Below, piece after piece: positions 24,940 through 34,386 of a DNA stretch of 64,000 nucleotides. The notes below the pieces were generated by a model, which made no database searches, had not been told where the DNA came from, and was given only the letters and a program-made list of their open reading frames with translations. The stretch is taken from assembly GCA_035711805.1 (NCBI GenBank), contig DASTBV010000129.1, forward strand, positions 85,882 through 149,881, in the 5' to 3' direction. Position numbers and translations under genes: made by a program. Position 1 is the stretch's first letter. Each line of letters starts with the position of its first letter. The stretch is from Gp6-AA40 sp035711805 (GTDB lineage: Bacteria; Acidobacteriota; Vicinamibacteria; Vicinamibacterales; UBA2999).

Positions 24940-25206
24940 GTGGGCCGCGCCGTCGTGTTCACCTGTATTACAGCGGTTGTCGTGTTCGCAGTCGTTCAGG
25001 ACCGCGTCACCGTGGCGGGCGTTGGGGAGTACGTCTCGGCCTCCCGCGAGGCAGCCGCCGGCAGGCGCCCGCCGGTGACGATCGACGAGATCATGAAACC
25101 CGCGGTCGCCCGTGCGTTCCAGCAGGGTGCGCTGTGGGGCGGAGTGGTGCTGGTGGCTGGCCTCGGCGGCACCCTTGCGGCGCGGAGGCGTTCGGCCCGT
25201 GAATGA
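24940..25206 (+). CDS. Small two-helix membrane protein of unknown function
   Basis: 88 residues from GTG 24940. The frame is open further upstream, but that part crosses the palindrome and the CBS gene and looks non-coding. Two hydrophobic helices (residues 4-17 and about 64-80) flank a polar region containing TIDEIMKPAVARAFQQG. The tail AARRRSARE is basic. It overlaps the next gene's GTG by eight bases. No family recognised. Confidence 0.55.
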   Translation: MGRAVVFTCITAVVVFAVVQDRVTVAGVGEYVSASREAAAGRRPPVTIDEIMKPAVARAFQQGALWGGVVLVAGLGGTLAARRRSARE

Positions 25207-26443
25207 CGCGCTGATCTACGACTGGAACCGGCAGGGCGCCGCCGCCCGGCCCGCCCGGATCATGCTTCTCGACGAGACGCTGCGCGACGGGCTGCAGTCG
25301 CCGTCGGTGAAGGCGCCCACCATCGACCAGAAGCTGCGGATCCTGCACCTTCTCGACCGCATCGGCATCGATACCGCCGACATCGGCTTACCCGGCGCCG
25401 GACCGCACGTCGTGAAGGATGCCGAGCGGCTGGCGGCGGAGATCGTCGACTGCCGCCTCAAAGTGCAGGCGAACTGCGCCGCGCGCACGATGGCGGCGGA
25501 TATCCAGCCGATCGCCGATATCGTCCAGCGCACCGGCCTGCCGATCGAATGCTGCTGTTTCATCGGATCGAGTCCCATCCGGCGCTACGCCGAGGACTGG
25601 ACAGTGGACTACCTGCTGCGCTGCACCGAAGAGGCCGTCGGCTTCGGCGTTCGGCAGGGCCTGACGGTGATGTACGTGACCGAAGACACGACGCGCTCGG
25701 ATCCGGACACCTTGCGGCGTCTCTTCTCGACGGCGATCCGGGCCGGTGCCTCACGGCTCTGCATCGCCGACACCGTCGGGCACGCGACGCCGGATGGCGC
25801 GCGCGCCGTCGTTCATTTCGTGAAAACGATTGTCGACGAACACGGCGGCGGCGTTGGCATCGACTGGCACGGACATCGGGATCGCGACATGGGCACGATC
25901 AACAGCATCGCGGCGCTCGCCGCCGGCGCCAGCCGCATCCACGGGACGATGCTCGGAATCGGGGAGCGCGTCGGCAATACGCCGATGGACCTGCTGATGG
26001 TCAACCTCGTGCTGATGGGCTGGATCGAACGCGATCTCACGCATCTGAACGACCTCGTGCAGACCGTGTCGGAGGCGACCGGCGAGCCGATCCCCGACAA
26101 CTATCCCGTGTTCGGTCGCGACGCGTTCCGCACGGCCACGGGCGTCCACGCCGCGGCGGTCGTCAAGGCGTTCAACAAGGACGATGCGGATCTGGCCGAC
26201 ACCGTGTACTCCGGGGTCCCGGCGCGCCTCGTCGGTCGGTCGCAGCAGATCGAGATCGGTCCCATGTCGGGGAAATCGAACGTCGTGTTCTGGCTCGAGC
26301 ACCGCGGCCTTCCCGCCGACGACGAGATGGTCGAGCGCATTTTCCGGCGGGCCAAGGCATCGGCGACAGTGCTCACCGAGCAGGAGATTCTCCGGGAGAT
26401 CGAGGCCGCGCGCGCCTACGCGACGACGCGGCTCGACGCGTGA
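25199..26443 (+). CDS. 2-isopropylmalate synthase-like DRE-TIM metallolyase
   Basis: 414 residues from GTG 25199. Signature 1 is MLLDETLRDGLQSPSV (residues 22-37). The metal ligands are in HGHRDRDMG near residue 223. Signature 2 is GIGERVGNTPMDLLMVNL near residue 256. This family condenses acetyl-CoA with 2-oxo acids. The C-terminus has a linker-like domain (GVHAAAVVKAFNKDD) but no full LeuA allosteric domain of about 130 residues. Homocitrate, citramalate or isopropylmalate synthase are all possible. No leuB, leuC or leuD is nearby. Confidence 0.85.
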   Translation: MNDALIYDWNRQGAAARPARIMLLDETLRDGLQSPSVKAPTIDQKLRILHLLDRIGIDTADIGLPGAGPHVVKDAERLAAEIVDCRLKVQANCAARTMAADIQPIADIVQRTGLPIECCCFIGSSPIRRYAEDWTVDYLLRCTEEAVGFGVRQGLTVMYVTEDTTRSDPDTLRRLFSTAIRAGASRLCIADTVGHATPDGARAVVHFVKTIVDEHGGGVGIDWHGHRDRDMGTINSIAALAAGASRIHGTMLGIGERVGNTPMDLLMVNLVLMGWIERDLTHLNDLVQTVSEATGEPIPDNYPVFGRDAFRTATGVHAAAVVKAFNKDDADLADTVYSGVPARLVGRSQQIEIGPMSGKSNVVFWLEHRGLPADDEMVERIFRRAKASATVLTEQEILREIEAARAYATTRLDA

Positions 26444-26465
26444 GCGCCTACGCTCCAGGAACTCT

Positions 26466-27383
26466 GTGAGCTCCGGCGCCCAAGCCCGTGGACTCTGGTA
26501 CGGGCTGGGCGCGTACACCCTCTGGGGTCTGTTCCCCGTGTACTTCAAGCTGATCGGATTCGTCCCTGCCGATCAGATCATCGCCCACCGGATCGTCTGG
26601 TCGTTTCTGCTGCTGGCGGCCGTGGTGGCGCTTGGTTCGCTGCGCCGCGGGATGGTGCTGACATGGAGTGTCATCCGGCTCTACACCGTCGCTGCGCTCC
26701 TGATCGCGGTGAACTGGTTCATTTACGTCTGGGCCGTCACCCACGACTTCATCGTCGAGACGAGCCTCGGCTACTTCATCACGCCGCTGGTGAACGTCCT
26801 GCTGGGAGTGGTGATCCTTGGTGAGCGGCTGCGCCGCTTCCAGTGGGTGGCGATCGGGCTTGCCGCCGCCGGTGTCGGTTATCTCGCTGTCGTGTACGCC
26901 AACGTACCGTGGATTGCCATCGGTCTGGCGGTGAGTTTTGGCACCTACGGGTTGGTCAAGAAGAAGGCTCCGCTGGGTTCGGTGGTTGGCCTGACGCTCG
27001 AAACGGGCCTGCTGCTGCTGCCCGCGCTCGTCTTCCTGTCGGCGACGGAATTCCGCGGGACCGGCGCGTTCGTGCACCTGGACCCCGGCGGCATGGCTCT
27101 CGTCGCCGCCGCCGGCCCGATCACGACGCTGCCGCTCGTCCTGTTCGCTGCCGCTGTTCAGCGGATTCCGCTCTCCGCGATCGGGATTCTGCAGTTCATC
27201 GCGCCGACCGTGCAGTTCGTGCTCGGCGTGATGGTTTACGAGGAGCCGTTCAGCGGGGAGAAGCTGGTCGGGTTTGCGCTGGTGTGGATGGCGGTGATCG
27301 TCTTCGGGGCGGAAGGGATTGCTGCCAACCGTCGCGCTCACGAACGTGGCGCGAACCCTGTCGGGTTGGCGAGGGGAGCCTGA
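26466..27383 (+). CDS. rarD: EamA-family transporter, RarD-like
   Basis: 305 residues from GTG 26466. Ten hydrophobic helices in two EamA halves. The opening GLWYGLGAYTLWGLFPVYFK and HRIVWSFLLL and the NWFIYVWAVTHDFIVETSLGYFI region are characteristic of RarD (named for chloramphenicol sensitivity, true substrate uncertain). The last 12 residues (RGANPVGLARGA) and the stop are supplied by a two-hairpin repeat element, so the native C-terminus is probably near NRRAHE. Confidence 0.88.
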   Translation: MSSGAQARGLWYGLGAYTLWGLFPVYFKLIGFVPADQIIAHRIVWSFLLLAAVVALGSLRRGMVLTWSVIRLYTVAALLIAVNWFIYVWAVTHDFIVETSLGYFITPLVNVLLGVVILGERLRRFQWVAIGLAAAGVGYLAVVYANVPWIAIGLAVSFGTYGLVKKKAPLGSVVGLTLETGLLLLPALVFLSATEFRGTGAFVHLDPGGMALVAAAGPITTLPLVLFAAAVQRIPLSAIGILQFIAPTVQFVLGVMVYEEPFSGEKLVGFALVWMAVIVFGAEGIAANRRAHERGANPVGLARGA

Positions 27384-27398
27384 CAAGGCTCGCCCCAC
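27346..27398. repeat. Two-hairpin palindromic element, copy 2 (inverted)
   Basis: Reverse-complement relative of the element at 2420-2470. Both carry GTGGGGCGAGCCTTG at one end and GGTTCGCGCCAC at the other, with a few differences between. It provides the end of rarD and separates it from the convergent M28 peptidase. Confidence 0.8.
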
Positions 27399-27404
27399 GC
27401 GACA

Positions 27405-28363
27405 TCAGCGAAGCCTGGCTTCGATATCCGGCAGCGCCGCGAGCACGACGTCCCCGACGATCTGCAGGCTCCTGGCGCTCACGTTGTCGAGCGTGTCGTC
27501 GGCCGTGTGCCAGGCAGGGTAGTCGAGGTCGATGACGTCCACGGCCGGAACGCCGGCGCTCACGAACGGCACATGGTCGTCGTCGATCGAGGTCTCCTCA
27601 TCCACGAACACGCTGCGGTGGCCAAGCCGTGCGGCCGCGCTCCAGACGATGTCCACCAGCCACGGCGTCGAGACGGCGTCGCGGCGAATCCGCAAATCCT
27701 TGTCGCCGATCATGTCGAGGAGAATCAGCGCGCGCAGGTCCTTCAGCGTGCCGGCCTTCAGCGCCGTGGCGACATAGTGCCGGCTGCCGTAGGTATTGTC
27801 GTTGTTGCGGCTCCACTCGACGACCGCTTCCTCGCCATCGAAGAAGATCAGCTCGATGGTGAATTCGTTCTGCCGCGATTTCAGCACGCGGGCAAGTTCG
27901 ATCAGCGCCGCGGTGGAGGAGGCGCCGTCGCTGGCGCCGACGAATCGGGTGACTTCGGCGCCCGACGGGCTCGTGAACGGCGTGCGCTTGGTGTCGTAGT
28001 GGCTGGCAATGGCGAGGCGCTCCGGGCGGCGGCCCGGGATTGTGGCGATGACATTCGCCATCGACGTCTCGCCGAGCGGTGTTCGTGCGATGAAGATCTG
28101 CTGACGCGTCTCGATCCCGGCCCTTTTCAGCTCCGCCAGGATGTAGTCGCGGGTTTTCTGAAGGGCAGCGGATCCCGCCGGCCGGGGGCCGAACGCGACC
28201 TGCGCTTCGAGGTCCTTCCAGGCACGCGCACTCTCGAATCGCGCGCTTCCCGTCTGCGACGGAGCCGCCGCCGTGGGCGTCTGACTCATCGGGGAATCAC
28301 CGGCCGCAGCGCCGTTACAGGCGAGAAACAGTGCCGCCGCGAGCGCTACGCACCCCGTCCGCA

Positions 28364-28364
<1 letters not shown>
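27405..28364 (-). CDS. M28-family zinc aminopeptidase, lipoprotein
   Basis: 319 residues from GTG 28364. A signal peptide with lipobox LFLAC (Cys16) indicates a lipoprotein. Peptidase M28 metal residues can be followed: ASHYDTKR near residue 130, GASDGASSTAALIELARVL near 155, FFDGEEAV near 186, and a late His in YPAWHTADDTLDNVS. This resembles glutaminyl cyclase-like M28 enzymes. Its GTG overlaps the TAG stop of citrate synthase (TAGTG), an odd but clear translational coupling. Probable role: peptide trimming in the periplasm. Confidence 0.85.
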
Positions 28365-29650
<1,286 letters not shown>

Positions 29651-29666
29651 AAGAAGAGGGCGCGTT

Positions 29667-29858
29667 TCAGTCGTTGGTATCCGGGTCGGGCTCGTCGTGA
29701 TCGTTGTCGGGATTCGGCACGGGATCACCGGCAACCCGGTAGCGCCCGTCGGCCCACCGCGCCAGGTCTTCGTTCCGGCACCGTTCGCTGCAGAACGGCC
29801 GCCACCGCACGTCGCGCGGCCGCACGCGGCACAGCACGCACAACGGCGGCTCGTCCAT
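29667..29858 (-). CDS. yacG: YacG-like zinc-binding protein (DNA gyrase inhibitor family)
   Basis: 63 residues from ATG 29858. Zinc ligands are CVLC (residues 7-10) and FCSERC (residues 22-27), followed by LARWADGRY, which matches the YacG family. In E. coli, YacG binds gyrase and limits its activity. The tail (PNPDNDHDEPDPDTND) is acidic. It lies between citrate synthase and ppx on the same strand with very short gaps. In many bacteria yacG sits beside coaE instead, so the location is not the classical one. Confidence 0.82.
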   Translation of the reverse strand: MDEPPLCVLCRVRPRDVRWRPFCSERCRNEDLARWADGRYRVAGDPVPNPDNDHDEPDPDTND

Positions 29859-29863
29859 CCGAA

Positions 29864-31471
29864 CTATTTTAGTGGTACCGTCCTGTCGACTGCCAGCAAT
29901 CCCGCAGGGCGTCGCCGCTCGACGCGCTGCTCGCTCGCCAGTTCCAGCTTCACCGTCTTGCGTACCAGCTTTTCGAACGGTCCCAGATGGCGCGCGGTCG
30001 CCCACAGCTCGAGCTCGGCGTCGGCATTCGCGGCCGTGCGAATGCGCAGCGCCACGGCCTCGCCGGCGTCGCGCAGCTCGAGGCTGGAAATCACCTGGCC
30101 ATGGCTGCGATCGAGGCTTTCCGCGACGCGCAGGATCGACGCCAGCAGCCGGACAGCACGCCGCAGCGAGGCCGGAAGCCCCGCGTATTCGTCGTGCGAC
30201 CGTTTTGGCGTGCCGCGTCGGTGGTATCTGGCCACGAGCGCGATCACTTCGATTTCGTCGGGCTGGAAGCCGCGCAGGTCGCCGTTCTTGATCAGGTAGT
30301 AGGAGTGCCGGTGGTGACGGACGAAGCTGATCAGCCCGCCGATGTCGTGCAGCAGCGCCGCGAACTCCAGCCACTCGCGCTCCCGGTCGGTCATGCCGTG
30401 CAGGGATCGCGTCTGGTCGAACAGCGCCAGGGCGAGCCGCGCGATGTGCTGTGCATGTGCCGCGTCGTAGTTGCAGCGCTCGGCCAGCTCGATCGTGCTG
30501 CGCCGCCGGACGTCGGGGATCGCATCCACCCGCTCGATGCGGCGCTTGTTCCGCCGGACGTAGTCGAGCACCAGCCCTTCACGCAGCGCGAGATCGCAGA
30601 GTGTAAGCTCCTCGGCGCCCAGGCGCCGCAGGATCGTGTCGACCAGGACGGCGCCGGCCACCATCAGGTCGGCGCGTCGCGGATCGAGCCCCGGCAGCAG
30701 CAGGCGCTGTTCGATGTCGAGCCGGACCGACGTCTTGCGCAGCCGGCGTATCTGCTTGGCGGTGACCTGCAGGTTGCGCAGTTCGGACGGCAGCGTTCCG
30801 CGCGACATGGTGCTGGCGACCGCGCCGAGGCTGAGAATCGTCCCCGACGTGCCGATGACCCGGTCGAAGCCGGCCTCCGTGATCTGCGTGCAGTAGCGGT
30901 CGATTTCATCCTGGATGTGCTTCACCAGACGTCGCTCATCCCGATCCGACAGCGGGTCGCTGCGCACGAAGCGTTCGGTCAGACGGATCACGCCGAGCTT
31001 GAAACTGCGCGCCAGCTGGATCGTCTTGGCCGTCCCCAGCGTGATTTCCACGCTCCCGCCGCCGATGTCGATCACCACGGCGCGCCCGCTGCCGACGTCG
31101 ACACCGTAAACCGCCGCCTGGTGTATCAACCGCGCTTCGTCCGCGCCGGTGATAATCCGGGCGCGGATGCCTGTTTCGCGCTCGATGCGGGCGAGGAACT
31201 CGCCGCCGTTTCGTGCTTCCCGCGTGGCGCTGGTTGCGGCGGCGAGGACGGCATCGACCTGACGGGCCTCGGCCACGCGTTTGAACTTGGTCAGCGCCTG
31301 CAGGGCGGCGTTCATCGCCTCTGCCGTGAGTGCCTTACCGTCGAGGCCGCCCGCGCCGAGCCGGACCATGGCCTTTTCGCGATCGATGACCTCGAACGAG
31401 AGATCCTCGCGCACGCGCACGACGAGCATGTGAATCGAATTCGTGCCGATGTCGATCGCCGCTACGCGCAT
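29864..31471 (-). CDS. ppx: Exopolyphosphatase / guanosine pentaphosphate phosphohydrolase family
   Basis: 535 residues. Actin-like ATPase fold: AIDIGTNSIHMLVV at the N-terminus, the catalytic Glu region in GADEARLIHQAAVYGV, VVIDIGGGSVEITLG near residue 133. The C-terminal HD-like domain has LLHDIGGLISFVRHHRHSYYLI near residue 370. Cleaves terminal phosphates from polyphosphate or converts pppGpp to ppGpp. Divergent from the CHAD-SixA pair, a neighbourhood often seen around polyphosphate metabolism. Confidence 0.93.
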   Translation of the reverse strand: MRVAAIDIGTNSIHMLVVRVREDLSFEVIDREKAMVRLGAGGLDGKALTAEAMNAALQALTKFKRVAEARQVDAVLAAATSATREARNGGEFLARIERETGIRARIITGADEARLIHQAAVYGVDVGSGRAVVIDIGGGSVEITLGTAKTIQLARSFKLGVIRLTERFVRSDPLSDRDERRLVKHIQDEIDRYCTQITEAGFDRVIGTSGTILSLGAVASTMSRGTLPSELRNLQVTAKQIRRLRKTSVRLDIEQRLLLPGLDPRRADLMVAGAVLVDTILRRLGAEELTLCDLALREGLVLDYVRRNKRRIERVDAIPDVRRRSTIELAERCNYDAAHAQHIARLALALFDQTRSLHGMTDREREWLEFAALLHDIGGLISFVRHHRHSYYLIKNGDLRGFQPDEIEVIALVARYHRRGTPKRSHDEYAGLPASLRRAVRLLASILRVAESLDRSHGQVISSLELRDAGEAVALRIRTAANADAELELWATARHLGPFEKLVRKTVKLELASEQRVERRRPAGLLAVDRTVPLK

Positions 31472-31496
31472 GAGCCAGGCGCCGGTCGCGCCGATT

Positions 31497-31502
31497 TATA
31501 GT
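31497..31502 (+). promoter_or_regulatory. Possible -10 hexamer (TATAGT) for the CHAD gene
   Basis: It lies 11 bases before the ATG at 31514, giving a leaderless or near-leaderless transcript. No -35 recognised. Confidence 0.35.
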
Positions 31503-31513
31503 ACCGGGTAGAG

Positions 31514-32413
31514 ATGGCTGTCACGGCTGGGCGTTCAGAGTTGCTGATCCGGCAGAGGCTTGGCGCTCTGTCGCGCTCGCTGCCCGCCGCCCGTACGGGC
31601 GACGTTTCGGCCATTCATCAGGCACGCGTTGCCACTCGGCGCCTGCGGGAAGCGCTTCCGCTGGTGGCCCGAGGCTCTGCCGGCCGGAAGCTCGCCCGTG
31701 CGGTGCGCCGCCTGACGCGAGCGCTTGGCCCCGTCCGCGAGCTCGACGTGGCGCTGCTGACGCTGGAGGAACTGGCTCGCGCGCAGGACGTTCCACGTTC
31801 GGGCGTTCAGTCGTTGCAGCAGGTCATCCGGCAGGAACGGGCGCGGATGCACCGCGACATGGGGCGTACGATCGACCGCTGCCGCCTCGACAAATTGACC
31901 GAGAGGCTCCTCGCCCACGCGAAAAAGCACGACGACCTGGCGGTCCGCCCGCGCCTGGCGGACCCGAAGCAGCTGGCCGCCGCGCGCGCGCGCGCCGCGC
32001 GGCGGGCCGAACGGTTGCGTGCCAGCATCGAAAACGCCGCGGCAATCTATCTTCCGGATCGGCTGCACGAGGTTCGGATTGCGGTCAAGAAACTGCGGTA
32101 CGCGATGGAGATCGTCCGCGAATTGAGCAGGTCTCGCGCCACGGTTCGCATTATGACGCTGAAGCGGGCTCAGGATCTCCTCGGGCGCATTCACGATCTC
32201 GAAGTCCTCATCGCCCGGACGCGCGCCATCCAGGGATCACCCAATGCGCCGACGCTCCGCGTCTCGGCCGACATGGATCTGCTTGTGCGGCGTCTCGAAA
32301 CCGAGTGTCGGCGGTTGCACGGACGTTACATCGCGGCGCGTGCACCGCTCCTGGCGATTTGCGATTACGCTTCCGATGTCCGTGGGCCGCGCCGCCGCAC
32401 GCGGGCGGCCTGA
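31514..32413 (+). CDS. CHAD-domain protein
   Basis: 299 residues of alpha-helical CHAD fold. It has conserved basic helices with His: AIHQARVATRRLREALPL near residue 35 and LHEVRIAVKKLRYAMEI near residue 185. CHAD domains bind polyphosphate through these basic surfaces and associate with polyphosphate granules. There is no CYTH triphosphatase domain attached. It is followed six bases later by sixA and is divergent from ppx, which together suggests polyphosphate storage or signalling. Confidence 0.9.
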   Translation: MAVTAGRSELLIRQRLGALSRSLPAARTGDVSAIHQARVATRRLREALPLVARGSAGRKLARAVRRLTRALGPVRELDVALLTLEELARAQDVPRSGVQSLQQVIRQERARMHRDMGRTIDRCRLDKLTERLLAHAKKHDDLAVRPRLADPKQLAAARARAARRAERLRASIENAAAIYLPDRLHEVRIAVKKLRYAMEIVRELSRSRATVRIMTLKRAQDLLGRIHDLEVLIARTRAIQGSPNAPTLRVSADMDLLVRRLETECRRLHGRYIAARAPLLAICDYASDVRGPRRRTRAA

Positions 32414-32419
32414 ACAACG

Positions 32420-32926
32420 ATGTCGACTCCTACAGAGCTATACCTCGTTCGCCATGCGATCGCCGCCGAGCGCGGCAGCGAGTGGCCCGACGATACCAAA
32501 CGCCCCCTCACCGAGCGGGGCATGAACCGCTTCAAGGACGCGGTCAAGGGCCTGCGGCGCCTCGACGTCGCCGTGGACGAAATCTTCACCAGCCCTCTCG
32601 TGCGCGCGCGGCAGACGGCGGAGATCCTCGCCGCCGGCCTGGACGGCAAGCCGCCGATCAAGGTGCTCGATGCGCTCTCGCCGGGCCATACGTCCGCGTC
32701 GGTGATGACGCAGCTGGCCCGCGTCGCGAAGCGAAGGCGCATCGCGCTCGTTGGCCACGAGCCGGATCTCGGGGAACTGGCGGCGCATCTCATCGGCGCC
32801 GGCCGTGCGCTCGCCTTCAAGAAGGGCGGCATCTGCCGCATCGATCTCGGCAGCCTGACCTCGAAGCGCGCCGCCTCGCTCACCTGGTTCCTGCCGCCGA
32901 ACGTGCTGCGCCAGGTGAAGCGCTGA
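32420..32926 (+). CDS. sixA: Phosphohistidine phosphatase SixA-like
   Basis: 168 residues of histidine phosphatase superfamily. The nucleophile His is in LYLVRHAIAAERG (residue 11). Conserved residues follow in FTSPLVRARQTAEIL and LVGHEPDLGEL (second catalytic His near residue 113). SixA removes phosphate from phosphohistidine in relay proteins. ATG start six bases after the CHAD gene. A repeat array begins just after the stop. Confidence 0.9.
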   Translation: MSTPTELYLVRHAIAAERGSEWPDDTKRPLTERGMNRFKDAVKGLRRLDVAVDEIFTSPLVRARQTAEILAAGLDGKPPIKVLDALSPGHTSASVMTQLARVAKRRRIALVGHEPDLGELAAHLIGAGRALAFKKGGICRIDLGSLTSKRAASLTWFLPPNVLRQVKR

Positions 32927-32930
32927 CTTG

Positions 32931-32965
32931 CTAGTTGGTAGTTGGATAGTTGGTAGTTCGTAGTG
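32931..32965. repeat. TAGTTGG tandem array
   Basis: Units TAGTTGG, TAGTTGGA and TAGTTCG fill the gap between sixA and the diacylglycerol-kinase-like gene. The words GGTAGTTCGTAGTG match the array at 16028-16061. The GTG start of the next gene (32963) is the last part of the array. Confidence 0.9.
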
Positions 32966-33859
32966 GGCGAGCGCGTCGCTGTCATCGTCAATCCCATTTC
33001 AGGAACAGGCGGCCGGCCGGAGCTCGCCAGGCGCCGGATCGCGGCGGCGGAGGCCGCGCTCGCGGCACGCGGCGCCGATGGCCGCGTCCTCGCGACGGAG
33101 CGGCCGGGACACGGCGCCGTGCTGACGCGCGAGGCGCTCGACGCGGGTGCGTCGCTGGTGATCGCATGGGGCGGCGACGGCACGATCAACGAGGTCGCGT
33201 CGGAACTGGCGTTCCGCGACGTGCCGTTCGGAGTCATCCCAAGTGGGTCAGGGAACGGCCTTGCGCGCGAGTTGAGGATTCCGCTCAACGTCGCGCAGGC
33301 GTTTACGACCGCGTTTGCGGCGTCCGAACGGGTGATCGATGCCGGAGAGATCGAAGGACGGCTGTTCTTCAACGTCGCCGGGGTCGGTCTGGACGCACGC
33401 GTGGCGCACGAATTCGCGCTCACCGGGCTCGAGCGCCGCGGTTTTTCCCGCTATATCGAAATCGCCACGCAGCAGCTCTGGTCCTTCCAGGCCGGTCAGT
33501 ACCGGATCGTGGCGGACGGCATTGCCACCGAACACCGCGCGCTGATCGTTGCCGCCGCCAACGGTCGCCAGTATGGGAACGGCGCCGTGATCGCACCCGA
33601 TGCACGGATAGACGACGGCAGGCTGGATGTGATCGTGGTGGGGGAGCGATCAGCCGTGCGCGCGCTGACGCAGATGCCGAAGCTCTTTTCCGGACGCATC
33701 GCACGTGTGCCCGGCATCACGATGATTCCGGCTCACGACGTGGTGATCACGTCACCGGATCGGATGATCTACCACGCCGACGGCGAACCGTGCGTCGGCG
33801 GCACTTCGATCCACATCCGCATCCGGCCGCGCGCCCTGCGCGTGCGCGTGCCGCCTTAG
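32963..33859 (+). CDS. Diacylglycerol/sphingosine kinase-like (YegS-type) lipid kinase
   Basis: 298 residues. The DAGK catalytic domain shows VNPISGTGG (residues 9-17), GGDGTINEVAS near residue 73 and PSGSGNGLARELRIP near 93. The C-terminal beta domain ends in the GEPCVGGTSIHIRIRP region. Phosphorylates diacylglycerol or related lipids with ATP at the inner membrane. The GTG start is contributed by the repeat array and has no Shine-Dalgarno sequence. The first residues (MGERVAVIVNP) agree with the family start, so the array abuts but does not damage the gene. Confidence 0.9.
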   Translation: MGERVAVIVNPISGTGGRPELARRRIAAAEAALAARGADGRVLATERPGHGAVLTREALDAGASLVIAWGGDGTINEVASELAFRDVPFGVIPSGSGNGLARELRIPLNVAQAFTTAFAASERVIDAGEIEGRLFFNVAGVGLDARVAHEFALTGLERRGFSRYIEIATQQLWSFQAGQYRIVADGIATEHRALIVAAANGRQYGNGAVIAPDARIDDGRLDVIVVGERSAVRALTQMPKLFSGRIARVPGITMIPAHDVVITSPDRMIYHADGEPCVGGTSIHIRIRPRALRVRVPP

Positions 33860-33865
33860 GTAAAG

Positions 33866-33907
33866 TCCGGCGTTAGCCGGATGTCTCGTAGTCCGGCTTC
33901 AGCCGGA
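33866..33907. repeat. Two TCCGGC palindromes in tandem
   Basis: TCCGGC-GTTA-GCCGGA at 33866-33881 and TCCGGC-TTCA-GCCGGA at 33892-33907. They sit between convergent genes. The second one contains the TGA stop and the last Ser-Gly codons of the response regulator at 33899. Confidence 0.8.
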
Positions 33908-34321
33908 TCCGTGCTGCAAACCCGAGAGCACGCGCCGCACTTCCACGATGAGCGCATCGGGAGGACATGGCTTGGGCACGAACCAGTCGCAGCCGGCAAG
34001 TGTCGCCCGCTCCAGTTCCGGGGCGCCGTCATGCGCGGTCAGGGCGACGACCGGAATGTGCGATGTCCGATCGTCACTCTTGAGCCGGCGCGTGGCCTCC
34101 CAGCCGTCGATGCCGGGCAAGCTCAGGTCCATCAACACCACGTCAGGTGAGCGGCCGGTGGTGTGAGCGATTGCCTGCGCGCCGTCCTCGGCTTCGATGA
34201 CCTCGAAGCCGGAGATGCTCAATTGCTCGGCGTACAGCCGCCGCAGGTCCGACTGATCCTCGACCAGCAGCACCAGCGGCCGCTCGCGCCGCTCCGTCAT
34301 CCCGGGGGTCTCGGTCACCAT
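33899..34321 (-). CDS. Stand-alone response regulator receiver
   Basis: 140 residues. A short leader (MVTETPGMTERRERP) precedes a receiver domain with LLVEDQSDLRRLYAEQL. Phosphoacceptor Asp is in VVLMDLSLPGIDGWEATR near residue 65. TAH is the switch region, and Lys is in FVPKPCPPDAL. An internal ATG at residue 8 is an alternative start. No output domain and no adjacent kinase. The stop codon lies inside a palindrome. Confidence 0.88.
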   Translation of the reverse strand: MVTETPGMTERRERPLVLLVEDQSDLRRLYAEQLSISGFEVIEAEDGAQAIAHTTGRSPDVVLMDLSLPGIDGWEATRRLKSDDRTSHIPVVALTAHDGAPELERATLAGCDWFVPKPCPPDALIVEVRRVLSGLQHGSG

Positions 34322-34372
34322 CGCGAATTATCCCATGCGGTTTCCCGCTGAGGCTGACCGCCCTGCCTCAGC

Positions 34373-34378
34373 TATGAT
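34373..34378 (+). promoter_or_regulatory. Possible -10 hexamer (TATGAT)
   Basis: It lies eight bases before the ATG at 34387, so the transcript would be leaderless or nearly so. No -35 recognised. Confidence 0.35.
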
Positions 34379-34386
34379 GACGGGCG

